Shown here one piece after another: positions 27,420-38,396 of a stretch of DNA of 64,000 nucleotides. Origin of the DNA: FEB-12 sp964503315 (GTDB lineage: Bacteria > Zixibacteria > MSB-5A5 > GN15 > FEB-12); contig CAZCZL010000004.1 in assembly GCA_964503315.1 (NCBI GenBank), forward strand, positions 62,001 through 126,000, given 5' to 3'. The position numbers were made by a program, and so were the translations under genes. How positions within the stretch are numbered: the stretch's first letter is position 1; each line of letters starts with the position of its first letter. The notes under the pieces were generated by a model. That model was not told the DNA's origin. It did not search any database and saw only the letters and a program-made list of their open reading frames with translations.

Positions 27420-28701
27420 CCTCCTTCTGACGATTCTCCTGTTGCTGGCCGTCGGCGTCAGTGCCCATGACTATATCCCGGGCGCGCCGCAATCCGCGCC
27501 GATTCTCCTTAAAGGAGGCACGCTGTACACTATCACCAATGGTGTTCAGGAGAATACCGACCTGCTTTTCGAGAACGGCCGCATCACGCAGATCGCGCGT
27601 AACATCACGCCGCCTTCCGGCGCGGAAGTAATCGATGTTACCGGTCAACTGGTTTACCCCGGACTTATCAATGGCCAGACCTCTGTTGGTTTGTCCGAAG
27701 TCGGCTCCGTGCGTGGCTCCAACGATAATAGTGAAATTGGCCGCAATAATGCCGACCTCAAAGCCTGGGTTGCCTATTCGCCGGATTCTGAGATCATCCC
27801 GACCATCCGCTCCAATGGCGTGCTCACCTGTCTGGTCGTGCCGGGCGGTGCGCTCATTCAAGGGCGTTCCAGCCTGATGAATCTCGACGGCTGGACCCGT
27901 GAGGATGCCGCAGAGAAGCCGGTCGTCGCCCTGCATATGGGATGGCCCTCATCCGCCATTGTGGATGCCTGGTGGATGGAGAAATCTGCCGAGGAACAGA
28001 AGAAAGAGATGACCGAGAATCGCGCCGCCATCTCCCGGCTCTTTGAGGATGCCCGCGCTTACTGGCTGGCCAAGCAGGCCGACCCGCAGATCAAACAGGA
28101 TACACGCTGGGAAGCGATGCTCGCTCTGTTCTCGCGTGAAATGCCCGCGGTTATCAACGCCGATGATCAGCGCCAGATCGAAGAGGCCGTCGCCTTCAGC
28201 CAGAAATTCAACTTCCGGCTGATGATCTCCGGTGGGCGTGAAGCGTGGAAATGTGCCGACTTGCTGAAATCGAACAACGTCCCGGTGATCGTTGCCCCGA
28301 CCACTGCGATGCCAATGCGCCACGATGATGCGTACGATCTCGCCTACAGCATCCCTGCTCTATTGGCGAAAGCTGGCATTACCTTCTGCTTTGGAACGTT
28401 TGACAACAGCTCCGCGCGCAATCTTCCATTCCAGGCAGGCAACGCGGTCGCCTATGGCCTGGACAAGGAACTCGCTCTGCGCGCAATCACCCTTCTCCCC
28501 GCGCAGATTCTTGGCGTGGACAAGGATCTGGGCTCACTGGAAGTTGGCAAGAAAGCGAATATTGTCATCTCCAGCGGCGACATTCTCGATCCGCTGACCC
28601 ACAAAGTGACTCGCGCGTTTATCAATGGCCGCAAGGTCGATCTCGACAACAAGCACAAGGAACTCTATCGCAAGTATCAGGCGAAACGCTCCGGCAATTA
28701 G
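27397..28701 (+). CDS. Exported amidohydrolase-like protein lacking metal ligands
   Basis: 434 aa with a signal peptide (NLLLTILLLLAVGVSA). It resembles the inactive N-terminal module of the preceding gene: VYPGLINGQTSVGLSEV replaces the metal motif, and the C-terminal composite-domain signature GSLEVGKKANIVISSGDILDP is intact. The start overlaps the previous gene; ATG 27397 or 27406, with AAGGAG at 27387-27392 favouring tight coupling. It may form a complex with its neighbour in which it is structural or binds substrate. A terminator hairpin follows. Confidence 0.82.
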   Translation: MNTMRHTNLLLTILLLLAVGVSAHDYIPGAPQSAPILLKGGTLYTITNGVQENTDLLFENGRITQIARNITPPSGAEVIDVTGQLVYPGLINGQTSVGLSEVGSVRGSNDNSEIGRNNADLKAWVAYSPDSEIIPTIRSNGVLTCLVVPGGALIQGRSSLMNLDGWTREDAAEKPVVALHMGWPSSAIVDAWWMEKSAEEQKKEMTENRAAISRLFEDARAYWLAKQADPQIKQDTRWEAMLALFSREMPAVINADDQRQIEEAVAFSQKFNFRLMISGGREAWKCADLLKSNNVPVIVAPTTAMPMRHDDAYDLAYSIPALLAKAGITFCFGTFDNSSARNLPFQAGNAVAYGLDKELALRAITLLPAQILGVDKDLGSLEVGKKANIVISSGDILDPLTHKVTRAFINGRKVDLDNKHKELYRKYQAKRSGN

Positions 28702-28725
28702 GGGAAGATGTCGCAGAATAAGAAA

Positions 28726-28753
28726 GGCGAGGTAACCACCTCGCCTTTTCTTT
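28726..28753. terminator. Rho-independent terminator, probably bidirectional
   Basis: Stem GGCGAGGT, loop AACC, stem ACCTCGCC, then TTTTCTTT. An A-run precedes the stem, so it also serves the convergent minus-strand gene ending at 28776. Confidence 0.85.
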
Positions 28754-28775
28754 ATCTGTTCGATCAATCTGTCTA

Positions 28776-31208
28776 TTAGAACTCAATCCCCCATGAGACC
28801 GCCAGATCGCTCGTTTCGTATTTCGACAATTGCCACGTGAACCCCATGGCAAAATTGAAAGGCGCGATAAACGGGGTCAGGTTCCCCAGGCTGAACCCGA
28901 TCTCCGAGTAAGCCTTTCTCGCCACCTGTCCATAGATTGCGTCCGGGTCCGGCTGGTGCTTGAAATCCGACCAGAACACGCCCCCATGCACACTTAACCA
29001 CCAGGGGATCTTCTCGATCAATGGCAACCCGCTCTTTACCCACAGCGCCCGCCTGAACTCATGTCGCCCACTGATCACGCCAATTCTGTCACCTGCGAAA
29101 TTCGTCAATTCGAGTGTCTGGAAACCCTTTCCCTGATAGAGATCCAGCGGTGCATACTCCAGAGTATAGTACCGCTGCGGCGGCATCGGCTTGTCCGATG
29201 CCCCGTAGTAGGCGTAAATCGAAGTAACCCCCAGACCGATCGTTCTCTGGCGGCGATAGAAGGACGCACAATATCGCGTGAAATCAAAGTCGCTGTTCAG
29301 CAGTCCGGGCGATGTATACTCCATTCCGACCGAGAACTGGGTGTAAAGTGGCTCCGAAAGGGTCACTATTCGCCCCTTTCTATTCATCTTCGGACGTGAG
29401 TCAAAACTGAAACTGGCCGTCAGACTCCGCATCTCCCCATCTTCGATCGATGGATTGTCGCGAATAGCATGTTCCGGCTCAAAGAAGCTGTAATCCTCAT
29501 TGAATCCCGCAGACAGCTGCCTCAGATTGTTGTACCCGATCGAGAATCGTGTCTGGTCAAAGACCTTTGTCCTCAAGCCCGCCGAAAACCCTTTCTCCTT
29601 AAAGTAATCAAACGGATCCGCCTGATTCCAGAGGGCGACGATAGACATATTCCCCTGGTCCCCGTACAAAACAGTAGGACGGTGCTTCATCTGATCGTGG
29701 AGCTCTCCCCAGACTGTCAGCGTTTGGTTCTCCCATGGTTCGCTCGACAGGCCGAACCGGTACTGCCAGTAGTCAGCCGCGAACGCATGTCCAACGCGCC
29801 AATCAACGGAGGTCCTTGGAAGTATCTCTCTCAGCGAGGTTCCAAAACCCAAGTAAGCACCTTCAGCCCGATTGAAGTGGTACAACTGCTCCTGCGTGGT
29901 CACTATCAGCGGCGCGATGTACAACGCTTTCAACATCACCTTGCCTATAGGCTCAGGCGCCGATTCAACCGAATCAATCCGTCGATACCCATCCTCTTCG
30001 ATCGCCGACAAAGGTATCGATTGCTGCGTGTCCCAGATACTCGAATCCTTGGAGTCCGCATCCTTCGCCACTTCCAGCACGACCTCACCGAACGTCCCCT
30101 TCGGTATCCCCTGCTCAATGCTGAAATCATATAATGAGGCTACGTGTAGAAACGATAACTCACTCGGGATCCCCGGTAGCGGAAATGGCAATTTGATATC
30201 CGCGCCAAACCGTATTTCCACCGGTAGCCAATACTCATCATGGAACTGCGCGTACCGCTGACTGTAGCGCGGATTCTGTATGAACGCGGAACGCAACCCG
30301 CTGAAGCCGACATCCACCGCCACCACGTCGTATGTTGAATCCGCGATATGAATGGTCCCCTTGAACAGCGTCTCCAACTCGTTCTTCGGCTCTATCGCCA
30401 GCACGAATACCCGCTGGCTATCGATATAAGTGGTGTCCATCAGCGAGTAGTCATAGAAATCAAGAGCGTCAGTGGCGGTAGGTGAGACGATCGACATCTC
30501 CCCCGCCTCGATCCGGTTCCTGTTGAAATTGAGGATCTGTCCAACCGTCACCAGGTTGTTATCCGCGTCAATGTTCTTCGATTGCTTGCGCGCGGTTATG
30601 ACCTCTTTATACTTGTCCGGCTGTTCCCAGTACGATGTCAGTTGCGTTTCGGTGATGAGCAGAATATTGACCGAGTCCGATTTCTTTTTATCCCGCACTA
30701 CCAGCTTGGTGTACGCGTCAAAACTGTAGTCATGCAGCTTGCTCAGGATATCCTTCTTGCGCGATATCGCTTCAAGAATAATCAGCTCGGCCGCGTTCTC
30801 CCCTTTGTCGAACACACTGGTGCCGGGAAGTTCTATCAGGGCCGCATGCAGGCCGAAGTCCTGTGTCGCGCCCGAGTCCACGGTGGCCACAGTCGCACGC
30901 TCTGAGTAGTACGCGATATGACTGCACTTCAACCGATATTCCGGCCCCTGCTCGACCACCAGCCGGTACCGTCCCTCATCATTGGCGACCGTGGATTGCC
31001 CCGTCCCCTCGATCTGGACAGTCGCGAATGGAATCGGCTGCTGAGTATCGAAATCGCGAATGATTCCCTGAATTGCAACCCTCACGACGGGCGTGGCGCT
31101 GAGTGGTCTCTTGTCCTGGCCGATCGCGCCAGGTGCCACGAACAGACTTAAGATACAGGAGAAACTTAGGTAGAAAAGAACTGAACGAAATGCTAACAAT
31201 CGAATCAT
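28776..31208 (-). CDS. DUF5686-type outer-membrane protein with carboxypeptidase regulatory-like domain
   Basis: 810 aa. A signal peptide is followed by a carboxypeptidase D regulatory-like (transthyretin-like) domain at ~45-125 (IQGIIRDFDTQQPIPFATVQIEGTGQSTVANDEGRY...), as in TonB-receptor-like proteins, and a middle domain (~135-420) typical of DUF5686 proteins. The C-terminal half is rich in alternating strands and ends in an aromatic residue (LAVSWGIEF), consistent with an outer-membrane barrel. No plug/TonB-box was seen. Function is unknown; such proteins are common in Bacteroidetes and relatives and may take part in surface transport. Confidence 0.8.
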   Translation of the reverse strand: MIRLLAFRSVLFYLSFSCILSLFVAPGAIGQDKRPLSATPVVRVAIQGIIRDFDTQQPIPFATVQIEGTGQSTVANDEGRYRLVVEQGPEYRLKCSHIAYYSERATVATVDSGATQDFGLHAALIELPGTSVFDKGENAAELIILEAISRKKDILSKLHDYSFDAYTKLVVRDKKKSDSVNILLITETQLTSYWEQPDKYKEVITARKQSKNIDADNNLVTVGQILNFNRNRIEAGEMSIVSPTATDALDFYDYSLMDTTYIDSQRVFVLAIEPKNELETLFKGTIHIADSTYDVVAVDVGFSGLRSAFIQNPRYSQRYAQFHDEYWLPVEIRFGADIKLPFPLPGIPSELSFLHVASLYDFSIEQGIPKGTFGEVVLEVAKDADSKDSSIWDTQQSIPLSAIEEDGYRRIDSVESAPEPIGKVMLKALYIAPLIVTTQEQLYHFNRAEGAYLGFGTSLREILPRTSVDWRVGHAFAADYWQYRFGLSSEPWENQTLTVWGELHDQMKHRPTVLYGDQGNMSIVALWNQADPFDYFKEKGFSAGLRTKVFDQTRFSIGYNNLRQLSAGFNEDYSFFEPEHAIRDNPSIEDGEMRSLTASFSFDSRPKMNRKGRIVTLSEPLYTQFSVGMEYTSPGLLNSDFDFTRYCASFYRRQRTIGLGVTSIYAYYGASDKPMPPQRYYTLEYAPLDLYQGKGFQTLELTNFAGDRIGVISGRHEFRRALWVKSGLPLIEKIPWWLSVHGGVFWSDFKHQPDPDAIYGQVARKAYSEIGFSLGNLTPFIAPFNFAMGFTWQLSKYETSDLAVSWGIEF

Positions 31209-31285
31209 CGACCACCTGCTCCCTTTCCTCTGGCTTGGTCAATGCCCCTTATACGACGCGCTTCAACTGATGTTTCCGTTGTGAG

Positions 31286-31699
31286 CTACAATTGATACAG
31301 CATGAGATAAACAGCCACACCGCTCACCGAGACAAACATCCAGACCGGCCACAACCAACGGGTGATTCGGGTATGCTTGGAGAACTCTCCCCGAAACGCG
31401 TGCCAAACCGCCATCAGTACGAAAGGGACCATCACCGCGGCAAGGATCACATGCGGAATAAGGATCGCGAAATAAATCGGCCGCGTCCAATCCTGCTTTT
31501 CGTACGGCACCGAACCTACTGCATAATGATAGATAAGATAGCAAATGAGGAATGCCGCCGATGAGACCAGCGCGCCGATCATCATCTTTTTGTGCCGGTC
31601 CGGTCTCCCGCTCTTGACAAAGATATATCCCAGCGTCAGAAAGATCGCGCAGATCAGGTTAAGGGTGGCGTTGATGGTCGGCAGGTCTTGAAAGGTCAC
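31286..31699 (-). CDS. DUF420 family membrane protein (CtaM-like)
   Basis: 137 aa with four predicted membrane helices. It matches the DUF420 pattern: four His-bearing helices, GRPDRHKKMM at the first loop, IYHYAVGS, IPHVILAAVMVP, HAFRGEFSKHTRITRWLWPVW. Family members are needed for maturation of heme A oxidases in Firmicutes (CtaM). It overlaps the CtaA-SCO fusion by four bases and is the last gene of the oxidase operon. Confidence 0.85.
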   Translation of the reverse strand: MTFQDLPTINATLNLICAIFLTLGYIFVKSGRPDRHKKMMIGALVSSAAFLICYLIYHYAVGSVPYEKQDWTRPIYFAILIPHVILAAVMVPFVLMAVWHAFRGEFSKHTRITRWLWPVWMFVSVSGVAVYLMLYQL

Positions 31700-33231
31700 A
31701 ACATCTCCTTGGCGATCACCGCGGCATGCGAGCGCATTAGCTCAAGTTCGTGCTGGTCATCGTAATCGTAGTACCCCCGAATATTCCCCTGCGGATCAAC
31801 CAGAATGAACTTCGTGCTGTGCATCCCCGGAAGATCCCCGCTCACGCCAAAACCCTTTTCCGCCAACCAGACCACCTGATCCATCTCGCCGCGTATGAAA
31901 ACCCATCGGTCATCGGTGACATTGAATCGATTGGCGTACTCCCGCAACGTCGCCAGGGTATCCGTGGCCGGATCAACTGTAATCGAAACCAGCCGCAACT
32001 GCGGGCTTCCCGCAAACTCGCGATACAACTCACTGTAGGTCGCGTTCATCATCGGGCAGGGCCCGCGGCAACTGGTGAAGAAGAACTCAACGATATTGAC
32101 TCTCCCCTTCAACTCTGCAAGGCCAAATGGCTGACCACTCCGCTCAACAAACTGGAACTCAGGCACTGCCGATACTACCGGCACATTGGTTCTTTCCGCC
32201 TCTGCTCTTTCCACCACAAAAAACGCGATCAGCGCAAGACAGACCACATTGACAGTCAGCGGCACCAGGATCCGCTTGAATGATTTACCATATGACACTA
32301 CGTCCGCCCCGGTGTGCTTGACGCCGAAGAATGTCACCATGGCCAATCCAATGAATAGCCCAGCCGCCCACTGATGGAACAATTGCGCGACCGGCGACAA
32401 GCCATAGAAGTAGAAGAATATCCCCAGCAGTACCTCTACCAACATGAGGGTCATCATCCCCCAGAGCGCCAGTCTCACCAACTGCGATACCCGCTGGCTC
32501 AACTTGAGAATCGAATACCCTACAAACCAGGTGAACAGCACCATCAGTGTCCCGGATATCATATGGATATCATTCCAGACACCAACTTCTCCCATGAGCT
32601 GACTATCCTTAAGGAGGGGGAATTCCCGCGCCACTATCTCAATCGCTTCCCGGACTTGTGTCCCCAACAAGATCTGGAGCATCCCGCCAACCCACAGTAG
32701 CCCACACCAGAGTACCGCGCGCGAGGGATAGCTGGCTGGCTTTGCTTCCCCCAGCGGCAACTGCTGATAATATGTCTGTTGTGTGACGTAAATGAGCAAG
32801 CTGACAATAAGGTAGGACAACAAAAGATGCGCGGAAACAAGGATCGGCTCAAGCTCGGAGGTCACGACCTTTCCCCCTTGCCACCCCTGGTAGGCCACAA
32901 GCAGCGCCGCCAGCAGCGACGGCCAGAGTATCTTGGGCATCGTGCGGTACTTCACCAGCGCCATGATCGCGACCGCGAGAATCAGAAACCCAACCGACAC
33001 GCCCACCAATCGATTGACATACTCTATCCATGCGAGCACAACGGTCAGCCCGGTCGCGCTCATATCCGGCGGAAGGTCACTCACGGAAAGCGGAGGAAAC
33101 CAGCGGCCGTAGCACTTTGGCCAATCCGGACATCCGAGTCCCGCCCCGGATACACGGACCAATCCGCCAACAAAGATCAGGAAATAGGTTGCAAGCGTGG
33201 AGAAGAATGCCAGACGGCGAAAGGATTGCAT
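31696..33231 (-). CDS. Heme A synthase (CtaA/COX15) fused to a SCO copper chaperone
   Basis: 511 aa. Residues 1-~340 form a CtaA/COX15 protein of about eight membrane helices with the paired cysteines C34 and C40 (GLGCPDWPKC) and the family's helix His (LEPILVSAHLLLS, WNDIHMISG, QLFHQW). The last helix leads into a periplasmic SCO/SenC domain (~355-511) with the copper-binding C388-x3-C392 (FFFTSCRGPCPMMN) and the distal His (MHSTKFILVDPQG). Heme A synthesis and CuA-site assembly are thus joined in one chain. A separate SCO gene also lies in the operon (37081-37974). It overlaps the DUF420 gene. Confidence 0.9.
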   Translation of the reverse strand: MQSFRRLAFFSTLATYFLIFVGGLVRVSGAGLGCPDWPKCYGRWFPPLSVSDLPPDMSATGLTVVLAWIEYVNRLVGVSVGFLILAVAIMALVKYRTMPKILWPSLLAALLVAYQGWQGGKVVTSELEPILVSAHLLLSYLIVSLLIYVTQQTYYQQLPLGEAKPASYPSRAVLWCGLLWVGGMLQILLGTQVREAIEIVAREFPLLKDSQLMGEVGVWNDIHMISGTLMVLFTWFVGYSILKLSQRVSQLVRLALWGMMTLMLVEVLLGIFFYFYGLSPVAQLFHQWAAGLFIGLAMVTFFGVKHTGADVVSYGKSFKRILVPLTVNVVCLALIAFFVVERAEAERTNVPVVSAVPEFQFVERSGQPFGLAELKGRVNIVEFFFTSCRGPCPMMNATYSELYREFAGSPQLRLVSITVDPATDTLATLREYANRFNVTDDRWVFIRGEMDQVVWLAEKGFGVSGDLPGMHSTKFILVDPQGNIRGYYDYDDQHELELMRSHAAVIAKEML

Positions 33232-33331
33232 GGTGCCAGCTCATTTCCGGGGCGAAATGTCCAACTGCCGCCCCGCTGCAGCGACTGTACACTACGCGCC
33301 GACAGCCCGGTGCGCAAGCGCAAAGTCGCTT

Positions 33332-33796
33332 CTAGTGGCCGGAGCCTGCGGCCGCGCTGTCGACCACTGCCTTCGCCGAGTCGGCCACCGCTTTGGTCGT
33401 ATCAGATACTGCGCCATGTGACGGAGTCGCCGGCATATTCTGGTAGATGATAGCCTTCGGCTCGATCGGCCCATCCTTGATCCGGTCGAGTTCGGCGCGA
33501 CGTTCCGTATCGAACATCGTCAACCCGATAAAGACCGCCAAGAACGCCAATGACGAGAAGAAGATCAGGAAATAGAGCTTGTTGTCGTACCAGAGGTGCA
33601 TGAAGAAAAACGCCACCAGGCTCGCCTTGAACCCTGCGATCAACATCGCGATCAGGATATTGGCCGGTCCGAAATCAATGGCCGCCACGGCCACGGTGAC
33701 CGCCGTCATTACCAACAGTGTCGCCCCTATCCCCAGATAAACCTTGAGCGGCGTAATATGATGATGCGCGTGGCTGGATGTATGACTAGTAGACAT
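33332..33796 (-). CDS. caa3-type oxidase subunit IV
   Basis: 154 aa with three predicted helices and the COX4 bacterial family pattern (HHHITPLKVYLGIGATLLVMTA; FKASLVAFFFMHLWYDNKLY). A His-rich N-terminus and an Ala/Lys/Asp repeat-like tail (KAVADSAKAVVDSAAAG) flank the membrane part. It follows subunit III by 12 bases. Confidence 0.9.
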   Translation of the reverse strand: MSTSHTSSHAHHHITPLKVYLGIGATLLVMTAVTVAVAAIDFGPANILIAMLIAGFKASLVAFFFMHLWYDNKLYFLIFFSSLAFLAVFIGLTMFDTERRAELDRIKDGPIEPKAIIYQNMPATPSHGAVSDTTKAVADSAKAVVDSAAAGSGH

Positions 33797-33808
33797 GCTT
33801 CACTCTCC

Positions 33809-34468
33809 TCACGACACCAGGTATAGCAGGGGGAACAGGAATATCCAGATCAGGTCGACCAAGTGCCAGTACAGGCCGGTCACCTCGATCGGGTTGTAAT
33901 ACGACGCGTTGAACTGATCGTTTTTCGTCTTGTACAGCATGATGGCGATCGCGATCATGCCGCCTATCACGTGAAGCCCGTGGATGCCGGTCATTACGAA
34001 ATAGATCGAGAAGAAAATATGCGGGTTGGTCCCTTCGATCCCCGTGAATGTGTAATATTTCCCCGGCAATTGCCCGAGATGAAACTTGTGCGAATATTCG
34101 AAATACTTGATAACGAGGAATATCCCGGCGAACACCAGGGTGGCGATCAGATTGTACATCGTCGCTTTCTTGTTCCCTAGCTGCATCGACCGTATGGATA
34201 GCGCCATCGTCACCGAACTGGATATCAGCACCAGGGTGTTGATGAACCCCATCTTGATATCCAACGCCTTGTGCGCGGCATGGAACATCTCCGGATTCCA
34301 TGACCGATAGATGGCGTACGCGCAGAAGAGACCGCCAAAGAACAGCACTTCGGTCAGCAGGAAGACCCACATCCCGAGCTTGGCGGAATCCCGTTGCTGC
34401 TCGGCATCGGTGAAATGGTGCGCGACATGCTCGTCAAGCGCGCCCTGTGATTGTGCGTGATTCGCCAT
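33809..34468 (-). CDS. coxC: Cytochrome c oxidase subunit III
   Basis: 219 aa, seven predicted helices. Family landmarks: KLGMWVFLLTEVLFFGGLF, the Glu/His-bearing SIYFVMTGIHGLHVIGGM and the final YWHLVDLIWIFLFPLLYLV. It lies eight bases after subunit I in the operon and is part of the A2-type caa3 oxidase. Confidence 0.95.
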   Translation of the reverse strand: MANHAQSQGALDEHVAHHFTDAEQQRDSAKLGMWVFLLTEVLFFGGLFCAYAIYRSWNPEMFHAAHKALDIKMGFINTLVLISSSVTMALSIRSMQLGNKKATMYNLIATLVFAGIFLVIKYFEYSHKFHLGQLPGKYYTFTGIEGTNPHIFFSIYFVMTGIHGLHVIGGMIAIAIMLYKTKNDQFNASYYNPIEVTGLYWHLVDLIWIFLFPLLYLVS

Positions 34469-34476
34469 TCGTCCGG

Positions 34477-36111
<1,635 letters not shown>

Positions 36112-36129
36112 TCTATTACCTATCCTCGA

Positions 36130-37071
36130 TTAGTGCAGCGTCTTGATGTATGCGATCAGCGCGTCGATCTGCCGATCCTTCAGGATCCCCTGATAGGTCG
36201 GCATCACCGGGTCATATCCATTCACGATATGCGCGCGCGGATCCAGGATCGATTCACGGATATAGTTCTCGTCGGCCACTAGACGCTGACCATCGGTCAT
36301 CGCCTCTTCACGGCCGAAAAGACCCTTGAAACTCGGCCCAACCAGCTTGGTCCCGTCCAGCGTATGGCAGGTCACACAGGCCTTGGACTTGTACAGCTGC
36401 GCGCCGAATTCCTCCAGCGACAACCCTTCACCCATTCCCGACGATGACTCCAGCCACTTGTTGAACTCGGTCTCTGAGACAACTTTGACTTTCCCCAGCA
36501 TCTCTGAGTGTCCCTTCCCGCAATATTCCGTACAGAAGATCTGGTAGTCGCCGACATGCGTCGCTTCAAACCAGGCCACGGTATAGCGGTTCGGGAGGAC
36601 ATCCATCTTGATTCGGAAATTCGGGACGTAGAAGCTATGCAGCACATCTTTGGAAGAGAGCAACAGCTTGACCGGTTTCCCGACCGGGACAGTCAGGTCA
36701 TTGACGGTGTTGGCTCCCTGGGGATAGTCAAACGTCCAGAACCACTTCTGTCCGGTGACTTTGATCTCCATCGCGTCTTTCGGCGCGACATAGAATTTGA
36801 TATACGATTTGAATCCCCAGATGAAGATGATCATGACGAGGATCGTCGGAATGACGGTCCAGGCGACTTCCAGCGTCGTATTGTGCGCGACTCCGGTTGT
36901 CAGGGTATCTTTTCCCCGGCGGCGATACTTCACCACAAAAACGGTGATCATCGCGACCACGATGATGAACATGATGGTGCTTGACCAGAAAAGGAATCCC
37001 CAGAGAGGATCTATCTCACTGGCCAGCGTCGAATTCGCCGGTGGCAAAAACAGGTTGCCCGTAGTGTCCAT
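36130..37071 (-). CDS. coxB: Cytochrome c oxidase subunit II with fused cytochrome c (caa3 type)
   Basis: 313 aa: two N-terminal helices and a periplasmic cupredoxin domain with the CuA site (DVLHSFYVP; CTEYCGKGHSEM). A C-terminal cytochrome c domain follows (CVTCH heme site; axial Met probably in PVMPTYQG). Electrons enter this cytochrome, probably directly from Alternative Complex III encoded upstream. It precedes subunit I by 18 bases. Confidence 0.96.
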   Translation of the reverse strand: MDTTGNLFLPPANSTLASEIDPLWGFLFWSSTIMFIIVVAMITVFVVKYRRRGKDTLTTGVAHNTTLEVAWTVIPTILVMIIFIWGFKSYIKFYVAPKDAMEIKVTGQKWFWTFDYPQGANTVNDLTVPVGKPVKLLLSSKDVLHSFYVPNFRIKMDVLPNRYTVAWFEATHVGDYQIFCTEYCGKGHSEMLGKVKVVSETEFNKWLESSSGMGEGLSLEEFGAQLYKSKACVTCHTLDGTKLVGPSFKGLFGREEAMTDGQRLVADENYIRESILDPRAHIVNGYDPVMPTYQGILKDRQIDALIAYIKTLH

Positions 37072-37080
37072 AGCCTTCCG

Positions 37081-37974
37081 TTATCTCCGATCTTCCGCCA
37101 CCGGTAGGTTGACTGATGGTGTCAACTGCTTCCGGCGGTTGCTTCGCTCATGACGCCACAACAACGCCACGAATATTCCCAGGACCAACGCGGTCAAGGC
37201 TCCCCCTATCCGCATCACGTTGGTCGCGAATAATACATACCCTTTCGCCTGCGGGTCGTAATGGTAGCAGTAGAGGATCAAGCGGTCGATCGTGTTTCCG
37301 ATCTTGCCATCCGATGCTTCCAGCAACGCCAGCTTCAGATCGCGGGCGCTGAATTCGATCCCGTACAGGTATCGTGAGATCTTTCCATCCGGCGTCAGCA
37401 CAAACGCCGCGGCAGAGTGAGCGAACTCCTTCTGCTCTTCATCATACTTGTAGCCGAATCCAACCGCGTTGGCCAACGCCCGTGACTGTGTCGAATCCGC
37501 TACCAAAAAGTGCCAGCCGGCTTCCGCTCCGGGGCGGCCCAGCTCGGCCAGGTAGTTCTGCTTTTTTGCTCCCGCTAATTGCCAGGTCTCGGCCGGATTG
37601 ATCGACACTGCGACCATTTCAAACTTCTCCCCCGGCAACCATTCCATCCCTCTTACCCCCGCGACCATTCCGTTAAGGACTAGATTGCAGAGCATCGGGC
37701 ACTGGTAGTACACCAGGTTCAGGATCACCGGCTTGCCGGTCCCAAAGTATTCAGCCAGTCTGACCTGGCGTCCGGTCTCATCGGTGAAGACCAGGTCGAG
37801 CGGGACTCTCTCACCGAGATGTTCGGTGATCCCGACACCGGCCAGTTCCGGTACTGAATCAAGGACAACTTGGCTCAATAAAGGCGATTCTCCGGCCAGA
37901 ACCAAAAGAAAACTGAGGAGTAAACAGGATAAATAAAACCTTATTTTGTCCACGTTCATGCCCTTGCGTACCAT
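37081..37974 (-). CDS. SCO1/SenC family copper chaperone
   Basis: 297 aa. N-terminal anchor or signal helix (~13-33), thioredoxin-like SCO domain with CPMLC (YYQCPMLCNLVLNG), and a C-terminal membrane helix (~265-285). It delivers copper to the CuA site of oxidase subunit II, the next gene. The start is either ATG 37974 or 37959 (MNVDK). A second SCO module is fused to CtaA at the operon's end. Confidence 0.92.
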   Translation of the reverse strand: MVRKGMNVDKIRFYLSCLLLSFLLVLAGESPLLSQVVLDSVPELAGVGITEHLGERVPLDLVFTDETGRQVRLAEYFGTGKPVILNLVYYQCPMLCNLVLNGMVAGVRGMEWLPGEKFEMVAVSINPAETWQLAGAKKQNYLAELGRPGAEAGWHFLVADSTQSRALANAVGFGYKYDEEQKEFAHSAAAFVLTPDGKISRYLYGIEFSARDLKLALLEASDGKIGNTIDRLILYCYHYDPQAKGYVLFATNVMRIGGALTALVLGIFVALLWRHERSNRRKQLTPSVNLPVAEDRR

Positions 37975-38043
37975 ACTGGGTGAACAGCCCCGCCGGGGGA
38001 AAGTTCACCTAAAACTGCCTATGTCGGACCGGGTATATCTATG

Positions 38044-38388
38044 CTACCGAGGGCCGGTTCCCGCTCGATAGGCCTCGTCGGCCACGAGCTGCATCGCCCG
38101 GTCAATAGGGATCTGGTAAATGCCTTTCGCGGCATCCACCACCTTGTATGAATTCAGCACTTCGTCCTCGCGCGCCCGCAGGTCGCGATACGAAATAGAT
38201 TCCGGCTTCAACACCGTATCGTAAATGATCTGTTCTTTCGTCAGCACGAAAATATTATCCACCACCACTACCGAGAGGATCACAAAAGCGGCAGTCGCGA
38301 TCGTCACCAGTGAGATGATCTTGAGATTCGCGTCCCGCTTCTCATACTTGAATGATTCGCCATGATGGCCGTGACCAGAACTCGACAT
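38044..38388 (-). CDS. Small membrane protein of the ACIII operon, function unknown
   Basis: 114 aa with a His-rich cytoplasmic start (GHGHHGESF), one membrane helix (~24-48) and a ~65-residue periplasmic tail with a helical pattern (YKVVDAAKGIYQIPIDRAMQLVADEA). It lies eight bases after actF and 70 before SCO. It could be an accessory subunit of Alternative Complex III (an ActG-like position), but no motif proves this. Confidence 0.7.
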   Translation of the reverse strand: MSSSGHGHHGESFKYEKRDANLKIISLVTIATAAFVILSVVVVDNIFVLTKEQIIYDTVLKPESISYRDLRAREDEVLNSYKVVDAAKGIYQIPIDRAMQLVADEAYRAGTGPR

Positions 38389-38396
38389 ATCAGTCC

